The translations under genes and the position numbers were made by a program. From Marinobacterium nitratireducens (GTDB lineage Bacteria > Pseudomonadota > Gammaproteobacteria > Pseudomonadales > Balneatricaceae), in NCBI RefSeq assembly GCF_014645375.1, contig NZ_BMLT01000004.1, forward strand, positions 124,001 to 188,000: 64,000 nucleotides of DNA. Direction: 5' to 3'. Under the pieces are notes generated by a model. That model made no database searches, had not been told where the DNA came from, and saw only the letters and a program-made list of their open reading frames with translations. Of the stretch, positions 54,080 through 62,331 are shown piece by piece. Each line of letters starts with the position of its first letter. Position 1 is the first letter of the stretch.

Positions 54080-56818
54080 TCACTGCTGCAGGCGGTACAT
54101 CTGCCATTCTTCGGTCGGTTCATTGAGCATCATTTTCATGTCGACGACGTCTTCCTCCGGGTTGTAGGCGGTCTTGAATCCAAGCTTACGCGCCAGTGCC
54201 TGCATGCCTCTGTTGCTGGACAGGGTCGAGCCGTACAACTGCAGAGTGCCACGCTTGCGGCAATAGTCAACGATGCGCTGCATCAGGATGACCCCCAGCC
54301 CCTCCCCCTGCAGGTCGTCGCGAATCACGATCGAGAATTCGCTGCGCACGTTATCCGGGTCCGTGACCGCACGCACGACGCCCAAGGTTTCGTCTCCGGG
54401 CAGGCCATCGAGCCTCGGCGCCGAAACGATAAAGGCCATTTCGCGGTCGTAGTCGATCTGGGTCCAGGTGGCCAGTTCCTGATGCGTCGGCACGCCGCGG
54501 CTGTAGAAGTAGCGCAGGCGGATGGAATCGGGACTGAGGTGCTGATACAGGTCCAGGTGCGCCGGCTCGTCCTCGCCGCGGATCGGCCTGACCACCGCCG
54601 GCCGGCCGGAACCTTTCAACCGGATCGATTCGGTAAGATAGGCCGGATAGGGCGATATCGACAGACTCACCGGCGCTCCGAGCGATACCGACACATCGAC
54701 CGCCAGCAGCCCCCGCTTGTTGAGCAGCAGCGGATTGATTTCCAGACAGGCCAGTTCCGGCAGATCCACCACCATCTCCGACAGGCGGATCAGCAGCTCG
54801 CACAGCTGATCGACGTCGCGTTCCACCTGGTAGCTGTTTTCGCGAATGATGTCGTAGACCCGGGAGCGCCGCACCAGGGCCTGCGCCAGCGCCAGATTCA
54901 GCGGCGGCAGCATCAGCTGACGGTCCGCCAACATGTCGACGGCATAGCCGCCGGCACCGAACAGCAGCAGCGGGCCGAACGTCGGGTCGCGGGTCACGCC
55001 GACATTGATCTGCAGCGACTGAAATCCGCGTTTCATCTGCTGCACGACAAACCCCAGCACCTCGTCGTCGCTGAAGCGCTCCCGCACCCGGTATTCGAGG
55101 CGGGTGGTGGCGTGCTTGACCTCGTTGATGGAGTACAGGTCCAGTGCAAGGTCACGCCAGCGCTGACGCACCTTGTCGTCGTAGCTGAACGGGTAAACGT
55201 TCTCGCAATGCAGCGCCCGAACCGCCACCGAGCCACCAAGGCGTTTGGCGATATCCACCACCCCCTCGACGGTATCGGCATAGTAGGAATGGGCAACCGG
55301 AATATCGTACAGATCCAGTAACTCGCAGGCCTCGGCATGATAGAGAAAATTGCGCCCCTCGCCGCGTGCCGTCGCCACAAGCTCCCGGGCCCGAACGTGA
55401 TTCTGGCTGTTCTGCTCCATGTAGGGGGCCGGCGTCTGGCGCATCACCTCCTGATTGCGGCGGTACTCCACCATCTGCATGAAAGCGTCGACGGCCTCCT
55501 CCGGGGTGACGAAAGTCGCGATCCCGGCGGCGTTGAAGCGGTTGCGCGCCTCGATGGCGGTAGCCCGCCCCATCCAGCTGGTGAGCACATTGCGCGCGGT
55601 ACGGCGCGCGACCTCGATTACCGCCTCCGCGGTCTCGGCACCGAACGCCATCTGCGTGGGCGCGTGTATCACCAGTACCGCATCGACGCCCGGGTCCTTG
55701 GACACCAGACTCAGCGCCTCGGCAAAGCGCTCCGGCGTGGCATCGGCATTCAGATCCACGGGATTACGCTGGTTCCAGTAGCCCGGCAACAGAGACAGCA
55801 GGGCTTCCCGTGTCGCGTCACTGAATTCGGCCAGTTGCCCCTGACGTTTGAGCAGGCGGTCGGTCGCCAGGGCATTGGGACCCATGCCGTTGCACAGGAT
55901 CGCCAGCCGCTCTCCCCGCAACGGTTTCATTCGCGACAGGGTTTCCAGGGCGTTGTACAGCTCGTCGGAGGTTTCAACCCTCAGCACGCCGGCACGACGC
56001 AGCGCAGCGTCATAGACCCTGTCCTCGTCATCGACGCCGGGGGCCAGCTGCAGCTTGTGCTGGTCGTCCTGGACGATGTCGGACTTGAGCACCAGCACCA
56101 GCTTGTTGCGCGACGCCGCCCGCACTGCCGAGAGAAAGTCCCGCGCCCGCCCGGTCATGCGATCCATCTGCAACAGGATGGCATGGGTATAGGGGTCCTG
56201 GGCCAGGTAGTCGATGACCGCCGGAATCCCGACGTCGACACTGTCGCCCAGGGTCAGGAAGTGCGAAAAACCGATCTCCTGCCCATTGGCCCAGTCGATC
56301 ATGGCGGTCCCGATCAGCCCCGACTGACCAATGTAAGCGACCTTGCCCTTGCGGATATTGACGTGCGCGTAGCTGGCATTCATGCGCGAGCCCGGCACCA
56401 GCAGGCCCATGCAGTCCGGACCGAGGATACGAATGCCGTAGGGGCGGGCTGCATCGAGCACTTCTTCGTGCAGCGAGCGCTCTTCCCTGCTGTTGCGGAT
56501 CGACAGACCGCCGGTCAGTATCAGCGCCGCCTTGACCATGTTGGCCCCCAGCTTGCGGATGATATCGGCCACACTGCCGGGCGGCGAACAGATGATCGCG
56601 AGGTCGGGCATCTGCGGCAACTCGCTCACGCTCTTGACGCAGGGTACGCCCCGCACCTGGCCATACCCCTGGGAGTTGACGGCGATCAGCTGCCCCTCGA
56701 ATCCGCCTTCCCGCAGATTCTGCAGCACCGCGCCCCCCATGCTGTCGGCACGGTCGGACGCGCCGAAGACGGCGATGGACGCAGGTTTGAAAAAACGCCT
56801 CAGGTATTTTGTCGACAC
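54080..56818 (-). CDS. patZ: PatZ-like protein lysine acetyltransferase
   Basis: The 912-residue protein has an ADP-forming acyl-CoA synthetase-like part (about residues 1-720) and a C-terminal GNAT domain (about 750-890), as in E. coli PatZ (YfiQ, 886), which acetylates and inactivates acetyl-CoA synthetase. In active ADP-forming synthetases a Ser-His-Thr-Gly motif carries the phosphohistidine; here it is Leu-Gln-Leu-Ala-Pro-Gly, so synthetase activity should be lost, as in PatZ. The start is GTG at 56818 (Ser-Thr-Lys-Tyr-Leu) with AGGA 9 bases upstream; 80 upstream residues in the same frame do not match the family. Confidence 0.88.
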   Translation of the reverse strand: MSTKYLRRFFKPASIAVFGASDRADSMGGAVLQNLREGGFEGQLIAVNSQGYGQVRGVPCVKSVSELPQMPDLAIICSPPGSVADIIRKLGANMVKAALILTGGLSIRNSREERSLHEEVLDAARPYGIRILGPDCMGLLVPGSRMNASYAHVNIRKGKVAYIGQSGLIGTAMIDWANGQEIGFSHFLTLGDSVDVGIPAVIDYLAQDPYTHAILLQMDRMTGRARDFLSAVRAASRNKLVLVLKSDIVQDDQHKLQLAPGVDDEDRVYDAALRRAGVLRVETSDELYNALETLSRMKPLRGERLAILCNGMGPNALATDRLLKRQGQLAEFSDATREALLSLLPGYWNQRNPVDLNADATPERFAEALSLVSKDPGVDAVLVIHAPTQMAFGAETAEAVIEVARRTARNVLTSWMGRATAIEARNRFNAAGIATFVTPEEAVDAFMQMVEYRRNQEVMRQTPAPYMEQNSQNHVRARELVATARGEGRNFLYHAEACELLDLYDIPVAHSYYADTVEGVVDIAKRLGGSVAVRALHCENVYPFSYDDKVRQRWRDLALDLYSINEVKHATTRLEYRVRERFSDDEVLGFVVQQMKRGFQSLQINVGVTRDPTFGPLLLFGAGGYAVDMLADRQLMLPPLNLALAQALVRRSRVYDIIRENSYQVERDVDQLCELLIRLSEMVVDLPELACLEINPLLLNKRGLLAVDVSVSLGAPVSLSISPYPAYLTESIRLKGSGRPAVVRPIRGEDEPAHLDLYQHLSPDSIRLRYFYSRGVPTHQELATWTQIDYDREMAFIVSAPRLDGLPGDETLGVVRAVTDPDNVRSEFSIVIRDDLQGEGLGVILMQRIVDYCRKRGTLQLYGSTLSSNRGMQALARKLGFKTAYNPEEDVVDMKMMLNEPTEEWQMYRLQQ

Positions 56819-56994
56819 TCGGCAATCCTGTTGTGTTTGAAGCCGATAACGCAGCCAGTCCCGCTGGCTGGCTAACAGTCTAGGCGATTTCGCAGCTGCG
56901 TCATTGTTTTGCGTCAGTGACTCAACTTGCGTGGTCTCTTCCCCTACAATGCCGGCAAAGAGGGATATTTCACAATCACCAAAAGGATCCAAGC

Positions 56995-57711
56995 ATGCGC
57001 CTGCCCATCGTACTGATTCTGTTTGCCCTGCTGGCCGGCTGTGCCGGCGCTCCGCCACCGGCGCCCGTTCCGGAGCCGGTCAAGCCGACGCCCCCGGCGC
57101 CGTCGGAGCCGGTCGAGACCCGCGAAACCCGGGTCATCCCCGAGCCTGCCAACCCGACGTTGCCGTCGACCGTGGCGGACGATGCAACCCTGGCCAACGC
57201 CTTTCTCCAGACCTACCGTGAACAGTCGCTTTACAATGGCCGCCACCCGCTGCAGCTGAGCTACGACTATCGTTTCGTCGAGAACCGCTGGTCGCCCCGC
57301 CAGGACCGCCTGATAATGCTGTTCGAAAACGCCCAAGGCGACAGCGGATTCGTCGCCTGGAGCCTCAACGGCGACGCCTCCGCCACCTCATTGCGACTGG
57401 AAGACTCGCAGCTTGGCCGCCGCTTCGCGCTGATTCTGCGCCCGGCGCGACTCTGCTTCGCCGTCGACGCGGCCCGGGCACCGGCCTGGATCGGCGGCCG
57501 CTGGGTGTACGATCAGCAGCGCCCCGGCACCTTCGAGTGCAACGGCCTGACCAACCGGTCGGCATTCAAACCGGGGACGCGCCTGCCGGGGCTGATGGGC
57601 GTCTACTTCCGCGAGGGCGATGTGGTGCTGCTCTACGACACCCGCGAACAGCGCGACCTGGCCGCAGGCATACTGGCCCAGCTGTTCCCCAATCTGGTGT
57701 TCAATCCCTGA
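56995..57711 (+). CDS. Lipoprotein of unknown function
   Basis: The 238-residue protein has a lipoprotein signal with lipobox Leu-Ala-Gly-Cys (Cys16), then a proline-rich linker (about residues 20-60) and a globular domain. I do not recognise the domain. The ATG at 56995 has AAAAGGA upstream. It is divergent from patZ. Confidence 0.75.
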   Translation: MRLPIVLILFALLAGCAGAPPPAPVPEPVKPTPPAPSEPVETRETRVIPEPANPTLPSTVADDATLANAFLQTYREQSLYNGRHPLQLSYDYRFVENRWSPRQDRLIMLFENAQGDSGFVAWSLNGDASATSLRLEDSQLGRRFALILRPARLCFAVDAARAPAWIGGRWVYDQQRPGTFECNGLTNRSAFKPGTRLPGLMGVYFREGDVVLLYDTREQRDLAAGILAQLFPNLVFNP

Positions 57712-57911
57712 ACGAAGATTTTTCAGTTTGACGGCCCGCGACGCTGTCCCGGTTCTGTTAAAGCGGCAAGAATCGGGAACTGAACCATAATAGGGAAGGA
57801 ATCGGGATGAAGACCCCGGCGGGGTCTCACCCGGGACGCCGTTGCGGTGCCCGCTGCAACCCGCACGGGCCTGCGCTTGAGTGGAACTTCAGCTGTGTCG
57901 AGATCACTGTC

Positions 57912-58118
57912 ATGAGCAAAAAACATAACAGCCAGGACCTGACCGACGATGACGACGTACTGGACTGGGACTCTGAACCGGCCGTCGAAGACGACGACAG
58001 CCCGCCCCAGCAGGAAATTCATCCGGCCGCCCGCAGGCGCATCGAGCGCCTGATGGAGGAACGGGCGCTCAGGCGTCAGATCGAGGATGTCTTCGACGAC
58101 GACTACCTGGACTACTGA
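57912..58118 (+). CDS. Small acidic protein, PA3496-like
   Basis: The 68-residue protein has an acidic N half (Asp-Asp-Asp-Asp run), a basic helix Ala-Arg-Arg-Arg-Ile-Glu-Arg-Leu-Met-Glu-Glu-Arg and an acidic end Phe-Asp-Asp-Asp-Tyr-Leu-Asp-Tyr. It resembles the PA3496 family of Pseudomonas, said to affect the envelope. The gene at 58656 is a paralogue. The ATG at 57912 is chosen since the family-like part begins there; the 35 residues before it have no such similarity. Confidence 0.65.
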   Translation: MSKKHNSQDLTDDDDVLDWDSEPAVEDDDSPPQQEIHPAARRRIERLMEERALRRQIEDVFDDDYLDY

Positions 58119-58157
58119 CCCGCCCTCGCTGTCGCAGGGCTCCACACTCCGGGTCGC

Positions 58158-58379
58158 TCAGGCCGGTCTTTGCCAGGTCTGGGCGGCGCGGGCCTTCCTG
58201 GCGGCATCGCCCTTCAGCAGATAGATATGTTCGGCGGTGAACTCGAAACAGCAGTCGCATGCCTGGCAGACATAGAGCTCACCTTCGGCGCCATGGCCTG
58301 TGCTGACAAGATTGTGATGTGGCCTGGTGACGAAGGCCGAGCCGATCAGCTCCCGGCAATGCTTGCAAATCCCTTCCAA
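58158..58379 (-). CDS. Small zinc-ribbon protein of unknown function
   Basis: The 73-residue protein starts at TTG (58379) with GGAGCAGGG upstream and has cysteines as Cys-Lys-His-Cys near the N terminus and Cys-Gln-Ala-Cys-Asp-Cys-Cys in the middle, a likely zinc ribbon. A longer frame begins at 58439. I do not recognise a named family. It lies convergent to the acidic gene on its left and divergent from the one on its right. Confidence 0.5.
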   Translation of the reverse strand: MEGICKHCRELIGSAFVTRPHHNLVSTGHGAEGELYVCQACDCCFEFTAEHIYLLKGDAARKARAAQTWQRPA

Positions 58380-58655
58380 AACCCTGCTCCAACGTACGGC
58401 AAAAACCGCAAATTCTATCCCGACGAAGGCAATCCCCAAAGCCGCTTAAGCAGAAAAATTTTCATACCCGGCCGGCGCCTTCGAAAATATCGTCGAAGAC
58501 CTGAAAATTCACTTTACCGCAGACAAAAAGCTGCTATATATTCGCCGAAAAGCGGCGTTGCCGGGCTGTCAAGTCCTTTTCACCCGCACTGTTTTCGACC
58601 GGCAGCCTGTCCCCGGCTGCCAGATGACACAACCCGAGATGTGAGAAAAGAGCCG

Positions 58656-58859
58656 ATGGGCACCAAGATTCGTGTCGATCAAGTCCCGATGGACGATATC
58701 GAGAACTGGGACGAAGATTACGAGGAGCAGGACGCCAGCCCCCGTGGCAAGAAGGCCAGCTACAACAGCAAGAAAAGACGCCAGATAGAAGAGCGCATGG
58801 AAGAACGCCTGCTGGCGCGCCAGCTCAGCAGCGGCTACGACGACAACTGGTTCGACTGA
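58656..58859 (+). CDS. Small acidic protein, PA3496-like paralogue
   Basis: The 67-residue protein has the same plan as the product of 57912: acidic N half, Lys-Lys-Arg-Arg-Gln-Ile-Glu-Glu-Arg-Met-Glu-Glu-Arg helix and an aspartate/aromatic end Tyr-Asp-Asp-Asn-Trp-Phe-Asp. GAGAAAAGAGCCG precedes the ATG. Confidence 0.65.
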   Translation: MGTKIRVDQVPMDDIENWDEDYEEQDASPRGKKASYNSKKRRQIEERMEERLLARQLSSGYDDNWFD

Positions 58860-59055
58860 GGCCGGCGGCCGGGCGCCGGCCGGGCGCCCGTCTGTAAAGC
58901 ACGTGGCAAAAGCGGCACATAAACAGCATTTTTTCTCCCCGCTGCTGCACAACCGGCCGGCTGCGGCTACTATTGGAAGGCACGATCGCAGTTCGCGGCG
59001 CAATCGGGTCTCTCTCCAGCACATGCCCTTCAACTGTGCCGCGAAGATCGTGCTG

Positions 59056-59065
59056 CCCCCCCCCC
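59056..59065 (+). repeat. Run of ten cytosines
   Basis: Ten C bases in a row occur 75 bp before the yejK-like start codon, in noncoding DNA. The 280-bp region 58860-59139 has no other feature that I can support. Confidence 0.8.
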
Positions 59066-59139
59066 GCCCGGCCGCGGACTCGCACCGTTCCCCCGCTTGA
59101 CGTAGAATCCGCTCTCTTCAAATCGCTTCCGGAAGTGCC

Positions 59140-60177
59140 ATGGAACTGAAACAGATCGAGATCCGTGCCATCAGCCGCGCCGCAGGCGACCGTCGCCAGC
59201 TGGACCCGACCGACGCCGCCGCCCAGCAGCTGTTCGAAGCCGTCAGCGGCAGCTTTGGGCGACGTTCCGCCCTCACCCACGGCGCCTTCAGCGAAGATAC
59301 CCTGCAGGAGCATCCCTTCGCCGGTGCCCTGCTGGCGCTGACCGGCGATATCGACAACGCCGATCTCACAGGACTCGCCGACGCGGCGCTTGCCAGCCTG
59401 CTTAACGCCGCAGAGCCGGAACAGCCCGCCGACGAGCATGACAGCCAGCTGGTGTGCCTGCTGTATCAGAGCGACCGCTATCACTACCTGCTGCTGGCGC
59501 TGCTGGAGCACGAGCCCAGGCTGGCGCTGGACGAGTCGCTGCAACCGGTGGAAACGCGGGTACTGGCGGCGGAGCGTCTGGTGCAGGCGCTACGGGTCAA
59601 CCTGACGCGCCTCGAACGCGGCCAGGACAGCTATCTCAGCTTCGTCCCGGGCAAGCGCGGCGGCAGCCCGGGCCAGGACTTCCCCGGCGCTTTCGGCTGC
59701 AGCGAGGCCGTGCCGGCCAGCCACTGTACCCGCGAACTGATCCGCGCGACCCGCGACTTCTGCAATCAGCACGCCATCCAGGAACGCAAGGATGAAGTGG
59801 TCGAGGATGTGGTCAGCTACCTCGAACGCAAGCGCGAGGACAAGCAGCACGCCTCACTTAACGAGATCGAGCGACTCTTCGACGCCTATATCCCGCCGCC
59901 GCAGGCCGAAACCGAGGGCGCGACCTTCGGCCAGTTCGCCAACACCGAGCCCTACCAGGTGACCCAGGAGTTCCAGCCCCACAGCGGCACCCTGCGCGCC
60001 CTGGCCAAGGTCAAGACCAAGTCCGACAACTGGCAGCTGGACTTTGCCCGCCGATCCCTCGGCACCAAGGACTCGGACCGGGACATCCTGTTTGACGAGG
60101 ACGGCCAGACCCTGACCCTGCGCCGCCTGCCGACCCGCGTCATCCAGACCATCCGCGACGCCCTCGAGCAGGACTGA
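59140..60177 (+). CDS. yejK: Nucleoid-associated protein, YejK/NdpA-like
   Basis: The 345-residue protein matches the YejK (NdpA) family of nucleoid-associated proteins, with Tyr-Leu-Ser-Phe-Val-Pro-Gly-Lys-Arg-Gly near residue 165 and Glu-Glu-type helices after it. E. coli YejK (335) interacts with topoisomerase IV. It is followed by a strong terminator. Confidence 0.85.
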   Translation: MELKQIEIRAISRAAGDRRQLDPTDAAAQQLFEAVSGSFGRRSALTHGAFSEDTLQEHPFAGALLALTGDIDNADLTGLADAALASLLNAAEPEQPADEHDSQLVCLLYQSDRYHYLLLALLEHEPRLALDESLQPVETRVLAAERLVQALRVNLTRLERGQDSYLSFVPGKRGGSPGQDFPGAFGCSEAVPASHCTRELIRATRDFCNQHAIQERKDEVVEDVVSYLERKREDKQHASLNEIERLFDAYIPPPQAETEGATFGQFANTEPYQVTQEFQPHSGTLRALAKVKTKSDNWQLDFARRSLGTKDSDRDILFDEDGQTLTLRRLPTRVIQTIRDALEQD

Positions 60178-60547
60178 GCCTTCCGCTCGTCTGCCAGCCG
60201 ATGCGGTCGCCGGCGGTTTGCGCCGGCGACCGCCTTTTGCGCAACACCTTTCCCCGCCGATAGACCCAAAGGGACCTGTTCGCAGGTTCCCTGATCGTTT
60301 TTACCTCAAAGCAATATTTTGCCTTTGGTAACAACAACTTCACGAAAAACTGGCAAAAACGGCAGCACCCGGTGCTTTTGCGCGCTGAATTTCGCTATGT
60401 TATTTTGAACACGAAATAAAAACGACCTGGACGAACGCAGTGGAATCCGATTGCGGCAACCTCCAACAACCCGCCAGGAAGGCGCCCCCTCTTTCCTCGA
60501 CGCCCGTCTGGGTACCCTTCTAATCAAATCGACGAGAACCGATCCCA
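60178..60547. other. Intergenic region: terminator and osmolyte-operon leader
   Basis: After the terminator (60203-60238) the 370 bases hold the leader of asnO. A box pair ATTTCG (60389-60394) and CGAAAT (60412-60417) is inverted, 17 bp apart, and TATGTTATTTTGAAC between them is AT-rich; the promoter is likely here, leaving a leader of about 130 bases. I see no gene. Confidence 0.5.
60203..60238 (+). terminator. Intrinsic terminator after yejK
   Basis: GCGGTCGCCGGCG, loop GTTTG, CGCCGGCGACCGC form a perfect 13-bp stem followed by CTTTTG. Confidence 0.9.
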
Positions 60548-62320
60548 ATGTGTGGTATCTGCGGTGAAATCCGTTTTGACCGAACTCCGGCCGATTTGAC
60601 GGCCGTCTCCCGAATGAACGACAGCCTGGCCCCGCGTGGCCCCGATGGCACCGGCCTGTTCCAGATGAACAACCTGGCCGTCGGCCACCGGCGCCTCAAG
60701 ATCATCGATCTCAGCGAGCACGCGCAGCAGCCGATGGTGGACAACGACCTCGAGCTCGGCATCGTGTTCAACGGCTGCATTTACAACTACCGTGCGCTGC
60801 GCAGCGAACTCGAAGGGCTCGGCTACCGCTTTTTCTCCCACGGTGACACCGAGGTCATACTCAAGGCCTTCCACGCCTGGGACAGCGACTGCGTGCACCG
60901 TCTCCAGGGCATGTTCGCCTTCACCGTCTGGCATCGCGACAGCGGCCGCGTGGTCATGGCCCGCGACCGCCTCGGGATCAAGCCGCTGTACTACAGCGAA
61001 CAGGGACCGCGCCTGCGTTTCGCCTCGACTCTCCCGGCACTGCTCGCCGGCGGCGATGTCGACAAGACCCTGGACCCGGTGGCGCTTCACCACTACTTCA
61101 GCTTCCACGCCGTGGTGCCGGCCCCCCACACCATCCTTGCCGGTGTGCGCAAACTGGCCCCTGCGAGCATCCGCGAATATGACGCCCAGGGCCGCGCCAG
61201 CGAACGACGTTACTGGCAGCCCGATTACAGCCGCCGGGACGAAGACCGGAACCTCGGCTTCGAGGACTGGAAAGAACGCGTGCTCGACCAGCTGCGACTG
61301 TCGGTGAAGCGCCGTCTCGAGGCCGACGTTCCGGTCGGCGTACTGCTCTCCGGCGGGCTCGACTCCAGCCTCATCGTCGGTCTGCTCGCCGAGCAGGGCC
61401 AGAAGGGACTCAACACCTTTTCGGTCGGCTTCGAAACCGTCGGCGCCGAGATCGGCGACGAGTTCAAGTATTCCGATCTGATCGCCGAACACTTCGCCAC
61501 CGAGCACCACCAGTTGTTCGTCGACAGCGCCCGTCTGCTGCCGTCGCTGCAGGACTGCGTCCGCAGCATGAGCGAGCCGATGGTCAGCCACGACGTCATC
61601 GGTTTCTACCTGCTGTCGCAGAAAGTCGCCGAGCACGTCAAGGTGGTGCAGAGCGGCCAGGGCGCCGACGAGGTATTCGGCGGCTATCACTGGTATCCGC
61701 CGCTGGCGCAGAGTCAGGATCCGGTGTCCGATTACGCACGCGTGTTCTGCGACCGCGACCACGCGGAGATGGCCAGACTGCTGGCGCCCGAGTGGCTCGG
61801 CGAAGACTACAGCCGCGCGCTGATCGAGGCCCACTTCGCGCAACCCGGCGCCGACACCCCGATCGACAAGGCGTTGCGGCTCGACAGCCACATCATGCTG
61901 GTCGACGACCCGGTCAAACGGGTCGACAACATGACCATGTCCTGGGGACTGGAAGCCCGCGTGCCCTTCCTCGATCATGAACTTGTAGAGCTCGCCGCGC
62001 GCATCCCGCCCGAGCACAAGGTCCGGGAAGACGGCAAGTACGTGCTCAAGGAGGCCGCACGCGCGGTCATCCCGAACGGGGTTATCGACCGTCCCAAGGG
62101 CTATTTCCCGGTACCGGCGCTAAAGTATATCCGCGGCGAGTATCTCGAGTTCGTGCAACAGATCCTCGGCCAGGGCGCTGCCCGCGACCGCGGCCTGGTC
62201 AGGCCCGAGTACCTGCAGACGCTGCTCAAGGCACCGGAAGACCATATCACGCCGCTGCGAGGCTCGAAGCTCTGGCAGGTGTCGCTGCTCGAGTTCTGGC
62301 TGCAGACCCACGGCATCTGA
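60548..62320 (+). CDS. asnO: N-acetylglutaminylglutamine amidotransferase (AsnO)
   Basis: AsnO amidates N-acetylglutaminylglutamine to make the osmolyte NAGGN. The 590-residue protein has the asparagine synthetase plan: N-terminal glutaminase domain with catalytic Cys2 (Met-Cys-Gly-Ile-Cys-Gly), and the synthetase PP-loop Leu-Leu-Ser-Gly-Gly-Leu-Asp-Ser-Ser near residue 265. The next gene, the synthetase, starts 12 bp after its stop, and this pair identifies the pathway. It differs from AsnB by the neighbour and by the Gly-Phe-Glu-Thr-Val-Gly segment. Confidence 0.92.
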   Translation: MCGICGEIRFDRTPADLTAVSRMNDSLAPRGPDGTGLFQMNNLAVGHRRLKIIDLSEHAQQPMVDNDLELGIVFNGCIYNYRALRSELEGLGYRFFSHGDTEVILKAFHAWDSDCVHRLQGMFAFTVWHRDSGRVVMARDRLGIKPLYYSEQGPRLRFASTLPALLAGGDVDKTLDPVALHHYFSFHAVVPAPHTILAGVRKLAPASIREYDAQGRASERRYWQPDYSRRDEDRNLGFEDWKERVLDQLRLSVKRRLEADVPVGVLLSGGLDSSLIVGLLAEQGQKGLNTFSVGFETVGAEIGDEFKYSDLIAEHFATEHHQLFVDSARLLPSLQDCVRSMSEPMVSHDVIGFYLLSQKVAEHVKVVQSGQGADEVFGGYHWYPPLAQSQDPVSDYARVFCDRDHAEMARLLAPEWLGEDYSRALIEAHFAQPGADTPIDKALRLDSHIMLVDDPVKRVDNMTMSWGLEARVPFLDHELVELAARIPPEHKVREDGKYVLKEAARAVIPNGVIDRPKGYFPVPALKYIRGEYLEFVQQILGQGAARDRGLVRPEYLQTLLKAPEDHITPLRGSKLWQVSLLEFWLQTHGI

Positions 62321-62331
62321 GGCAAACGCCC

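Noticed and set aside
60524-62017. 497-residue minus-strand frame opposite asnO
   Set aside because: Antisense shadow of a clearly conserved enzyme.
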